A stretch of DNA of 64,000 nucleotides from the NCBI GenBank assembly GCA_035293765.1, contig DATGMF010000035.1:1-64000 (forward strand), written 5' to 3'. Source of the DNA: DASRHT01 sp035293765. GTDB lineage: Bacteria; Chloroflexota; Ktedonobacteria; Ktedonobacterales; Ktedonobacteraceae. Positions 6,992-16,093 of the stretch are shown here, one piece after another (positions within the stretch are counted from its first letter, which is position 1; every line of letters starts with the position of its first letter). The notes below the pieces were generated by a model. That model was not told where the DNA came from, ran no database searches, and saw only the letters and a list, made by a program, of their open reading frames with translations. The position numbers and the translations under genes are program-made.

Positions 6992-8758
6992 ATGGCAATC
7001 GCTGCAAAGGTTATTCGGCAAACGGGTAGACTGGCACGACCAGAGCAAGCGGATGGAGCGCGAGAAATGGCTGGCAGCGCCATCCTGTGCGAGTCCCTGC
7101 TTCGCGAAGGGGTAGAGGTGATGTATGGCTACCCCGGCGGCGCGATCATGCCGTTCTACGATGCGCTCACATCTTATCCCGCACTGCATCACATTCTCGT
7201 ACGGCACGAGCAAGCTGCCGCGCACGCTGCCGATGGTTATGCACGCGCGACCGGCAAAGTCGGCGTCTGCGTGGCTACCAGCGGACCAGGCGCGACCAAC
7301 CTGGTTACGGGGCTGGCGACCGCGTTTATGGACTCGGTGCCGCTGGTTGCGATTACAGGACAGGTGGCGCGACCCTTTATTGGGCGCGATGCCTTTCAGG
7401 AGACCGATGTCATCGGCGTCACCCAACCGATCACCAAGCATAATTTTCTAATACGCAGCACAGATGAGATCGCTGACGTTGTGCATGAAGCGTTCCAGGT
7501 TGCGCGCAGTGGTCGCCCTGGCCCTGTGCTCATCGATATCCCTAAAGATGTGCAACTGGCTAAAGCATTCTATTGCCCACCAGCAGCAAGCGCGTCTCAG
7601 CAGCAAACAGGCGATGATACTGCGCCTTCCCCTTATCTAATGACGCGAGCGGCGCAGTTGATCGCTCAGGCGCAGCGCCCACTCATTATGACTGGTCATG
7701 GGGTCATCCTGTCGAACGCCTACGAAGAATTACGCGCCTTCGCGGAAAAAACCTCGATTCCAGTGATCGCGACCCTGCTTGGTTTGAGCGCCTTTCCAGA
7801 TACGCACCCATTGCATCTTGGTATGCCCGGCATGCATGGTCCGGCTCATGTCAACCGGGCAATTGGGGATGCGGACCTGATTATTGGCGTCGGCCTGCGC
7901 TTCGATGATCGCGTCACCGGCAAAGTGAGCGAGTTCGCGCCACATGCTCGCCTCATCCATATCGATATCGACCCCTCTGAAATGCATAAGGTGAAGGTAG
8001 CGACCGTTCCCATTGTCTCCGATGCAAAAATAGCCCTGGCTGCGCTAACTGAGGCGGTTCAACCTGCCGACCATAGCGCGTGGCTGAACGAAATTCGCGG
8101 CTGGCAACGGGAGAATGAAAGACGGCAAAGGAGCATAAGGCGTGAGAAGGAAAGGCCCGATCCGGCCAGTATCCTGAGCGCAATCAGAGCCGCGACCGAT
8201 GGCGAGGCCATTATTGTCTCGGATGTGGGGCAGCATCAGATGTGGACGGCGCGCTTCTATCAGTGGACGCGCCCCAACAGTCATCTGACCTCCGGCGGCC
8301 TGGGCACGATGGGATTCGCGCTGCCCGCGGCTATAGGAGCCAGCATGGGCAAGCCCGGCGCTCCCGTCTGGGTGGTCGCGGGCGATGGCGGCTTCCAGAT
8401 GAACGTCCAGGAACTGGCGACCTTACAGCAGGAAGGGATCGCGCTCAAAGTCGCCATCATGAACAATGGCTATCTCGGCATGGTGCGCCAGTGGCAGCAG
8501 TTCTTCCACCAGCGCAACTACTCTGAAACTCCCATCACCGGTCCAGATTATGTCAAACTGGCGGCAGCTTACGGGCTGACCGGCATGTGCATCACGCGTG
8601 GCGACGAGGTCGAGGCTGCCGTCAAGCGGGCGATGGAGACGGAAGGCACTGTTATTATCGACTTCGTCATCGAGGCGGAGGCAAACGTCTATCCGATGGT
8701 GGCTCCCGGCTCAGGGATCACAAGCATGATCGAAGAAACGGCGGAAGAGGATGCCTGA
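6992..8758 (+). CDS. ilvB: Acetolactate synthase, large catalytic subunit
   Basis: This 588-residue thiamine-diphosphate enzyme condenses pyruvate with pyruvate or 2-oxobutyrate in the first common step of valine, leucine and isoleucine synthesis. The N-terminal PYR domain has GYPGGAIMPFYDAL and the catalytic Glu73 in VRHEQAAAHAADGYAR. The middle domain has the FAD/regulatory region. The C-terminal PP domain has the ThDP motif GDGGFQMN...NNGYLGMVRQWQ. I chose the ATG at 6992, which has AGGAGG four nucleotides upstream. An in-frame TTG at 6974 would precede that ribosome site. The gene overlaps ilvN by 8 bp. Expression is probably governed by the upstream attenuator. Confidence 0.96.
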   Translation: MAIAAKVIRQTGRLARPEQADGAREMAGSAILCESLLREGVEVMYGYPGGAIMPFYDALTSYPALHHILVRHEQAAAHAADGYARATGKVGVCVATSGPGATNLVTGLATAFMDSVPLVAITGQVARPFIGRDAFQETDVIGVTQPITKHNFLIRSTDEIADVVHEAFQVARSGRPGPVLIDIPKDVQLAKAFYCPPAASASQQQTGDDTAPSPYLMTRAAQLIAQAQRPLIMTGHGVILSNAYEELRAFAEKTSIPVIATLLGLSAFPDTHPLHLGMPGMHGPAHVNRAIGDADLIIGVGLRFDDRVTGKVSEFAPHARLIHIDIDPSEMHKVKVATVPIVSDAKIALAALTEAVQPADHSAWLNEIRGWQRENERRQRSIRREKERPDPASILSAIRAATDGEAIIVSDVGQHQMWTARFYQWTRPNSHLTSGGLGTMGFALPAAIGASMGKPGAPVWVVAGDGGFQMNVQELATLQQEGIALKVAIMNNGYLGMVRQWQQFFHQRNYSETPITGPDYVKLAAAYGLTGMCITRGDEVEAAVKRAMETEGTVIIDFVIEAEANVYPMVAPGSGITSMIEETAEEDA

Positions 8759-9326
8759 GATGACGGAAATAACGAATCAGCAAGCTTCCATAGATCGTCC
8801 AGGGCATTCTGACGCCCCTCAGGGAGCGGAGCGCGTGTATGCCCTCATTATCCTGGTAGAGGATAGGCCAGGCGCGGTTGATCGCGTGGTGGGTGTATTG
8901 CGCCGTCGCCGCGCCAATATGCAGACCCTCACGCTAGGGCGCGGCGGGTTATCGGACTCATCGATAGTGCGTATCTCCGTCTTTGTAAGCGACTCGGAAG
9001 TAGGGATTGATCATCTGGTAGAGCAGTTGCGCAAAATTGTGGATGTGCAGCGTGTGGTCAACCTGCCGTATCAGCAGTCTGTTAGCAGGGAGCTGGCTCT
9101 GATCAAGGTGAGCAGCACGGCAGAGAATGTCAACGCAATTATTGATCTTGGTACCCTTTTTGGCGCACGCGTGCTTGAAATTACCCCCGAGACAATTACC
9201 CTGGAGGTGACGAATAGCGAGGAAAGCATCGAAAAACTGGTTGTCCTGTTACAGAGCTACGGCATCCGCGATGTCGCGCGCTCTGGGAGCGTAGCGATTG
9301 CACGCGGCGCTGATGAAAACGATTGA
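8751..9326 (+). CDS. ilvN: Acetolactate synthase, small regulatory subunit
   Basis: This 191-residue partner of IlvB stimulates catalysis and confers valine feedback inhibition. An N-terminal ACT domain (about 29-105) begins YALIILVEDRPGAVDRVVGVLRRR with the typical N-M-Q-T-L-T-L strand. A C-terminal regulatory domain (about 110-190) contains ELALIKV and FGARVLEI. About 28 residues precede the ACT core, more than usual. The ATG at 8751 follows GAAGAGG and overlaps the ilvB end by 8 bp, indicating translational coupling. An ATG at 8760 is an alternative start. Confidence 0.94.
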   Translation: MPEMTEITNQQASIDRPGHSDAPQGAERVYALIILVEDRPGAVDRVVGVLRRRRANMQTLTLGRGGLSDSSIVRISVFVSDSEVGIDHLVEQLRKIVDVQRVVNLPYQQSVSRELALIKVSSTAENVNAIIDLGTLFGARVLEITPETITLEVTNSEESIEKLVVLLQSYGIRDVARSGSVAIARGADEND

Positions 9327-9349
9327 TTTGATTTAAGGAGGAAAAATAT

Positions 9350-10390
9350 ATGGCGAATATTTATTACGACTCAGATGCGGATCTGGCGCTGATTCAGCAG
9401 AGGCGCATCGCCGTTATCGGCTATGGGAGCCAGGGGCATGCGCATGCCCTCAATATGCGCGATAGCGGATGTGACGTGGTGGTGGGCCTGCCCGGTGGTA
9501 GCAAGAGCCGCGAGAAGGCAGAGGCCAATGGTCTGCGCGTCATGACGCCCGCCGATGCCGCTGAGCAGGCGGACGTGATTATGGTCCTGATCCCCGATCA
9601 GCATCATCGTGAAGTCTTTGAGCGTGACATCCGGCCTGGACTGGCTGCCGGCAAAATGCTCATGACCGCCCACGGCTTCAGCCTGCACTATGCGCAGATC
9701 GTGCCCCCGCCCGATATTGACGTGGCGATGGTCGCGCCCAAGAGTCCCGGACATATGCTGCGCCGCCTCTTTACCGAAGGCGTGGGCGTGCCTGCGCTCT
9801 GGGCGGTGTATCAGGATGCAACCGGCAATGCCGAGGCGTTGACGCTGGCGTATGCGCGCGCTATCGGCAGCACGCGCGCGGGCGTTCTGCATACAACCAT
9901 CGCCGAGGAGACCGAGACCGATCTTTTCGGTGAGCAAACGGTGCTGTGTGGCGGCATCACTTCGTTGATCCGCACCGGTTTTGAAACGCTCGTAGAAGCT
10001 GGCTATCAACCGGAGATCGCCTACTTCGAATGTATGCACGAGATGAAATTGATCGTCGATCTGCTCTATCAGGGGGGCATGGACTACATGCGCTACTCCG
10101 TCAGCGATACCGCCGAATATGGAGATTACGTCTCCGGTCCGCGCGTCATCGATGAGCATGTACGCGAGCAGATGCGCAACGTACTGCGTGAAATTCAGGA
10201 TGGCTCGTTCGCCACGCGCTGGATTCTAGAGAATCAGGCCGGTCGTCCCAGCTTCCTGGCGATGCGGCGCGCGGGTTCGCAGCATCAAATAGAGCAGGTT
10301 GGCCGCGATTTGCGGGCTATGATGCCCTGGCTGCATCCTGGACAGAAAAAAACTGAAGCTGTTGAAGTAAAAGCAGAGCCAACAAAATGA
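9350..10390 (+). CDS. ilvC: Ketol-acid reductoisomerase (NADP+)
   Basis: This 346-residue class I enzyme isomerises and reduces acetolactate or acetohydroxybutyrate in the second step of branched-chain synthesis. The Rossmann loop GYGSQGHAHALNMRDSG is followed by the cofactor loop GLPGGSKSREKAEANG, whose serines suggest NADPH preference. The knotted C-terminal domain carries the metal ligands in TETDLFGEQTVLCGG and FECMHEMKLIVDL, plus the substrate Ser in MRYSVSDTAEYGDY. AAGGAGG lies before the ATG, 23 bp after ilvN. The last 20 residues are a charged tail. Confidence 0.96.
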   Translation: MANIYYDSDADLALIQQRRIAVIGYGSQGHAHALNMRDSGCDVVVGLPGGSKSREKAEANGLRVMTPADAAEQADVIMVLIPDQHHREVFERDIRPGLAAGKMLMTAHGFSLHYAQIVPPPDIDVAMVAPKSPGHMLRRLFTEGVGVPALWAVYQDATGNAEALTLAYARAIGSTRAGVLHTTIAEETETDLFGEQTVLCGGITSLIRTGFETLVEAGYQPEIAYFECMHEMKLIVDLLYQGGMDYMRYSVSDTAEYGDYVSGPRVIDEHVREQMRNVLREIQDGSFATRWILENQAGRPSFLAMRRAGSQHQIEQVGRDLRAMMPWLHPGQKKTEAVEVKAEPTK

Positions 10391-10444
10391 GAGGGAAAGG
10401 GCAGCAATGAGACCTGCTCAATTCACAAAGGAGGAATCAACATC

Positions 10445-11623
10445 ATGGCAGATCCTGCGGTAGTAAGAATTTTCGACACCACCTTGCGCGATGGGGAACA
10501 GTCGCCAGGGGCTACAATGACCACTGAGGAAAAGCTAAAGGTCGCCGAGCAGCTTGTGCGCTTGAATGTGGATATCATTGAAGCCGGGTTCCCCGCAGCC
10601 TCTCCCGGCGACTTGCTGGCGGTCAAAGAGATCGCGCGTCGCACCCGTGGAGTGGCGATAGCCGGGCTGGCTCGTGCCAGCGTCGGTGATATTGATGCGG
10701 CCTGGGAAGGCGTGCGCGAGGCCGAACGCCCGGTGATCCATGTTTTCCTTGCCACCTCTGAGATTCATCTCAAACATAAGTTGAAAATCAGCCGCGAGGA
10801 GGCTTTGCAACAGGTCAGATCGACGGTAGCTTACGCCCGCAACCTCTGTCCGACCGTCGAGTTCTCTGCCGAAGATGCCACGCGCAGCGATTGGGACTAC
10901 CTCTGCCGCGTCTTTGAGATCGCGATTAAGCAGGGGGCCACGACGGTCAATATTCCTGATACCGTCGGTTATACTCTGCCGCAGGAGTATGAGGCGCTAT
11001 TCCGCTATTTGCGCGAGCGCGTTCCGGGTATTGAAAATGTGACCATGAGCGCCCATTGTCATAATGACCTGGGGATGGCGACGGCGAATACCCTGGCAGC
11101 CATTAAAGCAGGAGCGCGCCAGGTCGAGGTTACGATTAATGGCCTGGGGGAGCGAGCAGGCAACACTGCGATGGAAGAGGTGGTGATGGCGTTACGCACT
11201 CGCCCGGAAGCTTTTGGCAACGTCGATACCAATATCCGCTCGCAGGAGTTGCTGGCTGCCAGCCAATTGGTAAGCCGCCTGACCAGCATGCCCGTGCAGC
11301 CAAATAAAGCCGTGGTGGGGGCCAACGCCTTTGCTCACGAGGCTGGTATTCACCAGGATGGCATGCTCAAGCATCGTCTCACTTATGAGATTATGACCCC
11401 TCAGGCGATTGGCTGGACCGATACCAAACTGGTGTTGGGCAAGCATTCCGGGCGTCATGGCCTTGATGCGCGCCTGCGTCAACTCGGTCACCGGCTGACT
11501 GCCGAGCAATTAAAAGATGCCTATAAACGTTTTGTGGCGCTGGCCGATCATAAAAAGCACGTCACGGATGCGGATCTGCTCTACATCGTGGAGAGCAGCC
11601 AGGAAACGCCTGCTGCGATTTAA
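10445..11623 (+). CDS. leuA: 2-isopropylmalate synthase lacking the C-terminal regulatory domain
   Basis: This 392-residue enzyme condenses acetyl-CoA with 2-oxoisovalerate in the first committed step of leucine synthesis. The TIM-barrel signature FDTTLRDGEQSPGATM (9-24), the metal His pair in SAHCHNDLGMA and the GLGERAGNTAMEEV motif are intact. The chain stops after the linker subdomain (ADHKKHVTDADL). The leucine-binding LeuA dimer domain (roughly 120 residues in classical enzymes of about 510) is absent, and no continuation is seen in other frames. It may therefore be insensitive to leucine, leaving control to the attenuator. The specificity call rests on motifs, and a citramalate or homocitrate activity is less likely given the neighbours. 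AAGGAGG precedes the ATG. Confidence 0.9.
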   Translation: MADPAVVRIFDTTLRDGEQSPGATMTTEEKLKVAEQLVRLNVDIIEAGFPAASPGDLLAVKEIARRTRGVAIAGLARASVGDIDAAWEGVREAERPVIHVFLATSEIHLKHKLKISREEALQQVRSTVAYARNLCPTVEFSAEDATRSDWDYLCRVFEIAIKQGATTVNIPDTVGYTLPQEYEALFRYLRERVPGIENVTMSAHCHNDLGMATANTLAAIKAGARQVEVTINGLGERAGNTAMEEVVMALRTRPEAFGNVDTNIRSQELLAASQLVSRLTSMPVQPNKAVVGANAFAHEAGIHQDGMLKHRLTYEIMTPQAIGWTDTKLVLGKHSGRHGLDARLRQLGHRLTAEQLKDAYKRFVALADHKKHVTDADLLYIVESSQETPAAI

Positions 11624-11638
11624 CCCTGTTTGCAAACC

Positions 11639-11665
11639 ATCCCGTCTCTTGAATAGAGACGGGAT
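11639..11665 (+). other. Intercistronic hairpin between leuA and ilvE
   Basis: A perfect 10-bp stem ATCCCGTCTC/GAGACGGGAT with a 7-nt loop starts 15 nt after the leuA stop and ends 18 nt before ilvE. No T-run follows, so it probably tunes mRNA stability or partial termination within the operon. Confidence 0.5.
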
Positions 11666-11683
11666 CAATAAAGGAGTATTCTT

Positions 11684-12688
11684 GTGACTCAGATTGAAAT
11701 TTCAAAAAACAGCCAGGCGCAGGAGGGGGCGTCCCAACCCAGAAACGGGGTCTCGCCTGCCGATGAAGGCTATGCCTACTTTGAGGGGCGTATCGTTCCG
11801 ATGAGCGAGGCCAAAGTCAGCGTTGCGACGCACGCGCTTCAGTACGGTACTGCCTGCTTTGAAGGCATTCGTGGCTACTGGAATGAGCAGCAGCAACAGC
11901 TCTATGTACTCAAAATGCGCGAACATTACGAGCGGATGGCCGCCTCCTGGAATGTGCTGCATATGCATCCTAAAGAGTCGATAGATGATCTCTGCCGCAT
12001 CACCACAGAACTGCTGCGGAAGCAAGAGTTGCGCCAGAACACTTACATTCGGCCCCTGACCTACAAATCTTCTTGCACGATTCGCTTAACGCTCCAGGAA
12101 CTGGAGGACGCCGTTGCGATCTATGCCTTTCCTATGGGAAACTATGTAGATATCAGTGGAGGGCTACGGGTCTGTACCTCGTCGTGGCGGCGCGCGAATA
12201 GCAACGCCATGCCTGTGCGCGCGAAGGTGACAGGGGCCTATGTCAATAGTTCGCTCGCCGTAGACGATGCTAAAACAGCAGGTTTTGATGAAGCCATTAT
12301 GCTCACGGATGACGGCACGGTCTCGGAAGGCAGCTCCTGTAACCTGTTCATCTTGCGCAATGGCAAGTTCTCGACACCGGCGGTATCAGAGGATATACTG
12401 GAAGGTATCACGCGCAATGCGCTGATTGAGATGATTGGGAGAGAGTTTGGTATGGAGGTGGAAGAGCGCCGCATTGATCGAACTGAGCTCTATGCCGCTA
12501 ACGAGATCTTTTTCTGCGGTACGGGAGTGCAGGTTTCACCTGTCATAAGCGTAGATCATCGCCCGATAGGCTCCGGTCAGCCCGGGCCATTTACCATGAA
12601 GCTGCAATCCCTCTACCTCTCCGCCTGCCGTGGGGAGCACGAGCGGTATCGCCATTGGGTCACACCAGTATGGTTCCAACAATCATAG
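11684..12688 (+). CDS. ilvE: Branched-chain amino acid aminotransferase
   Basis: This 334-residue fold-type IV PLP enzyme transfers amino groups to the 2-oxo acids of Val, Leu and Ile in the last step of the pathway. Family landmarks are HALQYGTACFEGIRGYW, the Schiff-base Lys181 in RAKVTGAYVNSSLA, and SEGSSCNLFILRNG followed by ILEGITRNALIEM. The start is a GTG five nucleotides after AAGGAGT. It is the last gene of the ilvB-N-C-leuA-ilvE unit and lies 60 bp after leuA, across the hairpin. Confidence 0.93.
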   Translation: MTQIEISKNSQAQEGASQPRNGVSPADEGYAYFEGRIVPMSEAKVSVATHALQYGTACFEGIRGYWNEQQQQLYVLKMREHYERMAASWNVLHMHPKESIDDLCRITTELLRKQELRQNTYIRPLTYKSSCTIRLTLQELEDAVAIYAFPMGNYVDISGGLRVCTSSWRRANSNAMPVRAKVTGAYVNSSLAVDDAKTAGFDEAIMLTDDGTVSEGSSCNLFILRNGKFSTPAVSEDILEGITRNALIEMIGREFGMEVEERRIDRTELYAANEIFFCGTGVQVSPVISVDHRPIGSGQPGPFTMKLQSLYLSACRGEHERYRHWVTPVWFQQS

Positions 12689-13181
12689 CGTTTTATTGCA
12701 CACGCCAGTGTTGTTGTTTGATTGATACGGTAGAGCCGTACAGGCTGAACTACATAGGCCACTACTCCCTTTGCTTGCGCATCGGGCATACATGAGCACG
12801 ATAGGGTCCACCTATCTTACGGTAGTGCTTTTACCCGTGAGGCCGATTTATCACGGAACCCACAAGCACTATTCAGTTGGCAGTGTGCTCTAAAGAAGAG
12901 TCTATCTTCTAGGGAAGATAGTGTCAAGGAGTGTGAAAATACTGTCATAAACCGTGGTGAAACGCTATAAGTCGCTAGAGTTTCAATACTGATGATGTCA
13001 ACTTTGCTCATCAAGTAGAATTGATACAGCGGAGAGAGGAAAGGAGTTGTAGCTCCGGGGAGATAACGATTGTGACTTTTCTCCCTGGCTGGTCGCCTCG
13101 GGTGTGGCAGCATGATAAAATAAAGACATTTAGAGAAAGGATGAGATATGCACGCTTCATCAGAAAGGCAGGTAGCTGGCG
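12689..13181. other. Intergenic region between ilvE and thrB
   Basis: No gene is supported. A hairpin or operator with perfect 8-bp arms CTATCTTC/GAAGATAG and a TAGG loop lies at 12902-12921. A short plus-strand frame (13021-13218) has no ribosome site and no family resemblance. The region probably holds the thrB promoter, but I cannot place the hexamers with confidence. No Thr-rich leader is present. Confidence 0.4.
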
Positions 13182-14222
13182 ATGGCACTGGCATTACCTG
13201 CTTCCGTTACAGTCTTAGCGCCGGCAACGTCGGCTAATCTGGGTCCGGGCTTTGATAGCCTGGGACTGGCATTGCAACTCTATAACCGTTTTGAGGTGGA
13301 AGAGGGAGGGGATGATCCCCACCTTCCGAGCATCGAGGTGCAGGGAGCATTAGGGGCAAGTTTATCGACAGGACCGGATAATCTCTTTTTTCAATCATTC
13401 GCTTTGCTCTTTGATCGTTTGCAAATTCCGCTCCCGCCTGTGCGCATTCGGATGTCAATTGCCATCCCGCCCGGCTGCGGCCTGGGCAGTAGCGCAACGG
13501 CTGTGGTGGGAGGGTTGGTCGCGGCAAACGAGTGGATGCGTATGCAGGGACTCGGCTCGGCGTTGCCTAAAGAAGAACTGCTCGGCCCTGCCGTAGAGGC
13601 CGAGGCAGGCAACCACCCGGATAATGTAGCGCCCGCGCTACTTGGCGGCCTGGTCGCGACAACGCATCTGGCGGGGAAGATCCATGCCATTAAAACGCCC
13701 TTCCCCGACGCGCTCAAAGCCGTCATTTTCACGCCATCGTTCCCGATGGATACCGTTGCAGGGCGAAAATTACTGCCCGCCAGCTATTCTAAAGCAGATG
13801 TTACGTTTAATACCGGTCGCGTGGCTTTATTGCTGACCGCGCTCCAGACACGGCGTTATGAGCTGATCGGCGAGGCCATGCAAGACCGACTCCATCAGCC
13901 ATATCGCCAGGCGCTTTTCCCCGCCATGCCCGATATTATCAAAGCCGCCGTAGACGCTGGCGCTCATGGAGCTTGCCTTTCCGGCGGAGGATCATCGCTG
14001 ATCGCGCTGGCTAGCGCCAATTTTTCCGTTGTGCTCAACGCCATGCAGCAAACAGCGCTGGCGGCGGGCGTACAGGGAACCGGTATGGTGTTACGAGCAG
14101 ATCAAAATGGAGCGCGGGTACTGAATACATCGCGCAGTCGCATACGAAAGGAAGAGAGCGCTCGCTATGGCGATCAATTCTACTGGTCTCCAGCCAGGCC
14201 AGGGAGCAAACGAGGGCAATAA
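13182..14222 (+). CDS. thrB: Homoserine kinase
   Basis: This 346-residue GHMP-family kinase phosphorylates L-homoserine with ATP. The N-terminus has the family start VLAPATSANLGPGFDSLGLAL. The phosphate-binding loop is IPPGCGLGSSATAVVGG (about 91-107). A late glycine-rich strand reads ACLSGGGSSLIAL. The length is slightly above the usual 300-320. The ATG at 13182 is chosen because it sits just ahead of the conserved core; its ribosome site is weak (GGTAG). The 3' end overlaps thrC by 56 bp, so the two threonine genes are tightly coupled. No homoserine dehydrogenase gene is in the window. Confidence 0.93.
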   Translation: MALALPASVTVLAPATSANLGPGFDSLGLALQLYNRFEVEEGGDDPHLPSIEVQGALGASLSTGPDNLFFQSFALLFDRLQIPLPPVRIRMSIAIPPGCGLGSSATAVVGGLVAANEWMRMQGLGSALPKEELLGPAVEAEAGNHPDNVAPALLGGLVATTHLAGKIHAIKTPFPDALKAVIFTPSFPMDTVAGRKLLPASYSKADVTFNTGRVALLLTALQTRRYELIGEAMQDRLHQPYRQALFPAMPDIIKAAVDAGAHGACLSGGGSSLIALASANFSVVLNAMQQTALAAGVQGTGMVLRADQNGARVLNTSRSRIRKEESARYGDQFYWSPARPGSKRGQ

Positions 14223-15648
14223 TAACATACAGGGACAGCTTTCATCTGAAGTGCGTGACGCGCTATCGCTCATCTCGCTACGCTGCGTCGAGTGCTTGCG
14301 GCTCTATCCTGCGCTGGAGGCCGGGCGAACCCCTCGCTATCGCTGTGACTGTGGCAGCGTGCTCGATGTTGAGATAGCGTTTCAGCTTCCCAGTCGCCGA
14401 GCTCAGCAGAGCGGCGATGCCTTTTTTCGTCTCGCGACCGAGCAGGAGCACATGCCCGCAGCAGGCGCGGTATGGCGTCAGATCTTCGATGATCGGGCGT
14501 CTACCCCGCCTATCTGGTCCATCAGCACCGATAAGCTCCTGTTTGACTATAGCGGCGTCTGGCGCTATCGCGATCTGATTTTGCCTGCGCCCGAACGGTA
14601 TATTGTAAGCAGACCAGAAGGCAACACGGGGCTGTATCCGGTCGGTATAGAAAATTGTGGAGCGGGTCGGGCCGGACATCGGCAACTTGGTATTTATGCG
14701 GGGCTGGAACGTTTCTTCCTCAAGCACGAGGGCGAAAATCCGACCGGGAGCTTTAAGGATCGTGGTATGACGGTCGGCGTCACAATGGCGCAGATGCTGG
14801 GAGCGAAAGCCGTTGCCTGCGCCTCCACCGGCAACACCTCTGCCTCGCTGGCCTCATACGCCGCTCAAGCCGGGATAGAGAGTATCGTCTTTCTGCCGGC
14901 TGGCAATGTCGCTGGCGGCAAGCTGGCGCAATCGCTGGCCTATGGTGCGAGAGCCGTCCAGATCGCGGGCGATTTTGACGCTGCCATGAGCCTGGTTGAG
15001 CAAGTCTGCAACGAGCAGGGCATTTACCTGCTCAACTCCCTCAACCCCTTCCGTATCGAGGGTCAGAAAGCCATCGGGTTTGAAATATTACAGCAGCTTG
15101 ATTGGCAGGCCCCCGACTGGCTGGTGCTGCCCGCTGGCAATCTCGGCAATATCTCCGCGATTGGCAAGGCATTCCGCGAGGCGTACCAGCTCTCGCTGAT
15201 CGGTCATGTGCCGCGTATAGCCGCTATCCAGGCAGGCGGAGCCAACCCCTTCTATCGCAGTTTTATGCAGGATTTTGCCGCATACCGGCCCGTTCAGGCT
15301 GATACGATTGCGACTGCGATTAAAATTGGCAACCCTGTCAGCTATCCTCGCGCCCGCCGCGTCATCAAGGCATGTGATGGCGTTGTGGAGGAGGTCAGCG
15401 ACGAGGAAATTCTCGCCGCCAAAGCCATGATCGACCGCGCTGGCCTCGGCTGCGAACCTGCTTCGGCTGCGACGCTCGCGGGAGTGCGCAAACTTGTTGC
15501 CGCCGGTATCATCAAGCGGGACGAACTCGTAGTGGGCGTGCTTACGGGCAACCTGCTCAAGGATAGCAAGACCGGCATCCCGCAGGCGGTCACAGGCGAA
15601 GCCATTGAACCAACGCTTGATGCCGTCAGAAGCGTGTTGCTGCAATAA
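14167..15648 (+). CDS. thrC: Threonine synthase with N-terminal Cys-rich knuckle
   Basis: This 493-residue PLP enzyme converts O-phosphohomoserine to threonine. After about 35 disordered residues there is a small zinc-ribbon-like knuckle (C40-x2-C43 and C60-x-C62). The fold-type II catalytic domain follows. The Schiff-base Lys197 sits in NPTGSFKDRG, the Ser/Asn loop is ACASTGNTSASLASYAA, and LPAGNLGNISA binds phosphate. This architecture matches the bacterial/archaeal short threonine synthase class. A GAAGAGAG lies upstream of the ATG, and the start lies within the last 56 bp of thrB. An inner start would still retain the knuckle, so the overlap length is uncertain. Confidence 0.93.
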   Translation: MAINSTGLQPGQGANEGNNNIQGQLSSEVRDALSLISLRCVECLRLYPALEAGRTPRYRCDCGSVLDVEIAFQLPSRRAQQSGDAFFRLATEQEHMPAAGAVWRQIFDDRASTPPIWSISTDKLLFDYSGVWRYRDLILPAPERYIVSRPEGNTGLYPVGIENCGAGRAGHRQLGIYAGLERFFLKHEGENPTGSFKDRGMTVGVTMAQMLGAKAVACASTGNTSASLASYAAQAGIESIVFLPAGNVAGGKLAQSLAYGARAVQIAGDFDAAMSLVEQVCNEQGIYLLNSLNPFRIEGQKAIGFEILQQLDWQAPDWLVLPAGNLGNISAIGKAFREAYQLSLIGHVPRIAAIQAGGANPFYRSFMQDFAAYRPVQADTIATAIKIGNPVSYPRARRVIKACDGVVEEVSDEEILAAKAMIDRAGLGCEPASAATLAGVRKLVAAGIIKRDELVVGVLTGNLLKDSKTGIPQAVTGEAIEPTLDAVRSVLLQ

Positions 15649-15709
15649 TAGCTCCCCATTAGATGGACAGAACGACGTAATTGCGATTAGTTCAAGGAGA
15701 GAAGAGAGC

Positions 15710-15990
15710 GGGCAGGGCAATCCCTCGCGGTCGCCCTGCCCGGGCGGGCTCATGCAGATTCCCTATGCAAATCTGTAATGAACGCGGTCGCAATTGGTGA
15801 AGTAATATGTTCATGTGCATGATCCCATCCGGTTGACCGCCCTGCCGTTCCCCCATCAATTGTGGCACCGCCGCAGGGCAACCGCGAGGGATTGCCCCTG
15901 GCCATCCATCCTGCCGTACCGACCCGATTGATCGCGTCCGGTTGACCGCCCTGCCGCATCTATCATCGTGCTAATCCCTCGTGGTTGCCC
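15710..15990. repeat. Cluster of GC-rich dispersed repeats after thrC
   Basis: The 445-bp gap 15649-16093 has no gene but several repeat units. A 9-bp-stem hairpin GGGCAGGGC/GCCCTGCCC (15710-15741) may end the thr transcript. A 20-bp direct repeat starting TCCGGTTGACC occurs at 15828-15847 and 15937-15956. Between and after them are GCAGGGCAACCGCGAGGG-like words also found at 21, 37 and 61.6 kb. Confidence 0.6.
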
Positions 15991-16093
15991 TGGTCCACTC
16001 CTAGCAAAAGCTATCTCTTGTGGGTAGCCTGTCTGGCTGGTACAATATGAGTTACGGGTGCAGCAGCGTTTTATGGCGTAAAGAGGGGCTAAG

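Noticed and set aside
13021..13218. 65-codon frame before thrB as a threonine leader
   Set aside because: No Thr/Ile run and no terminator before thrB.
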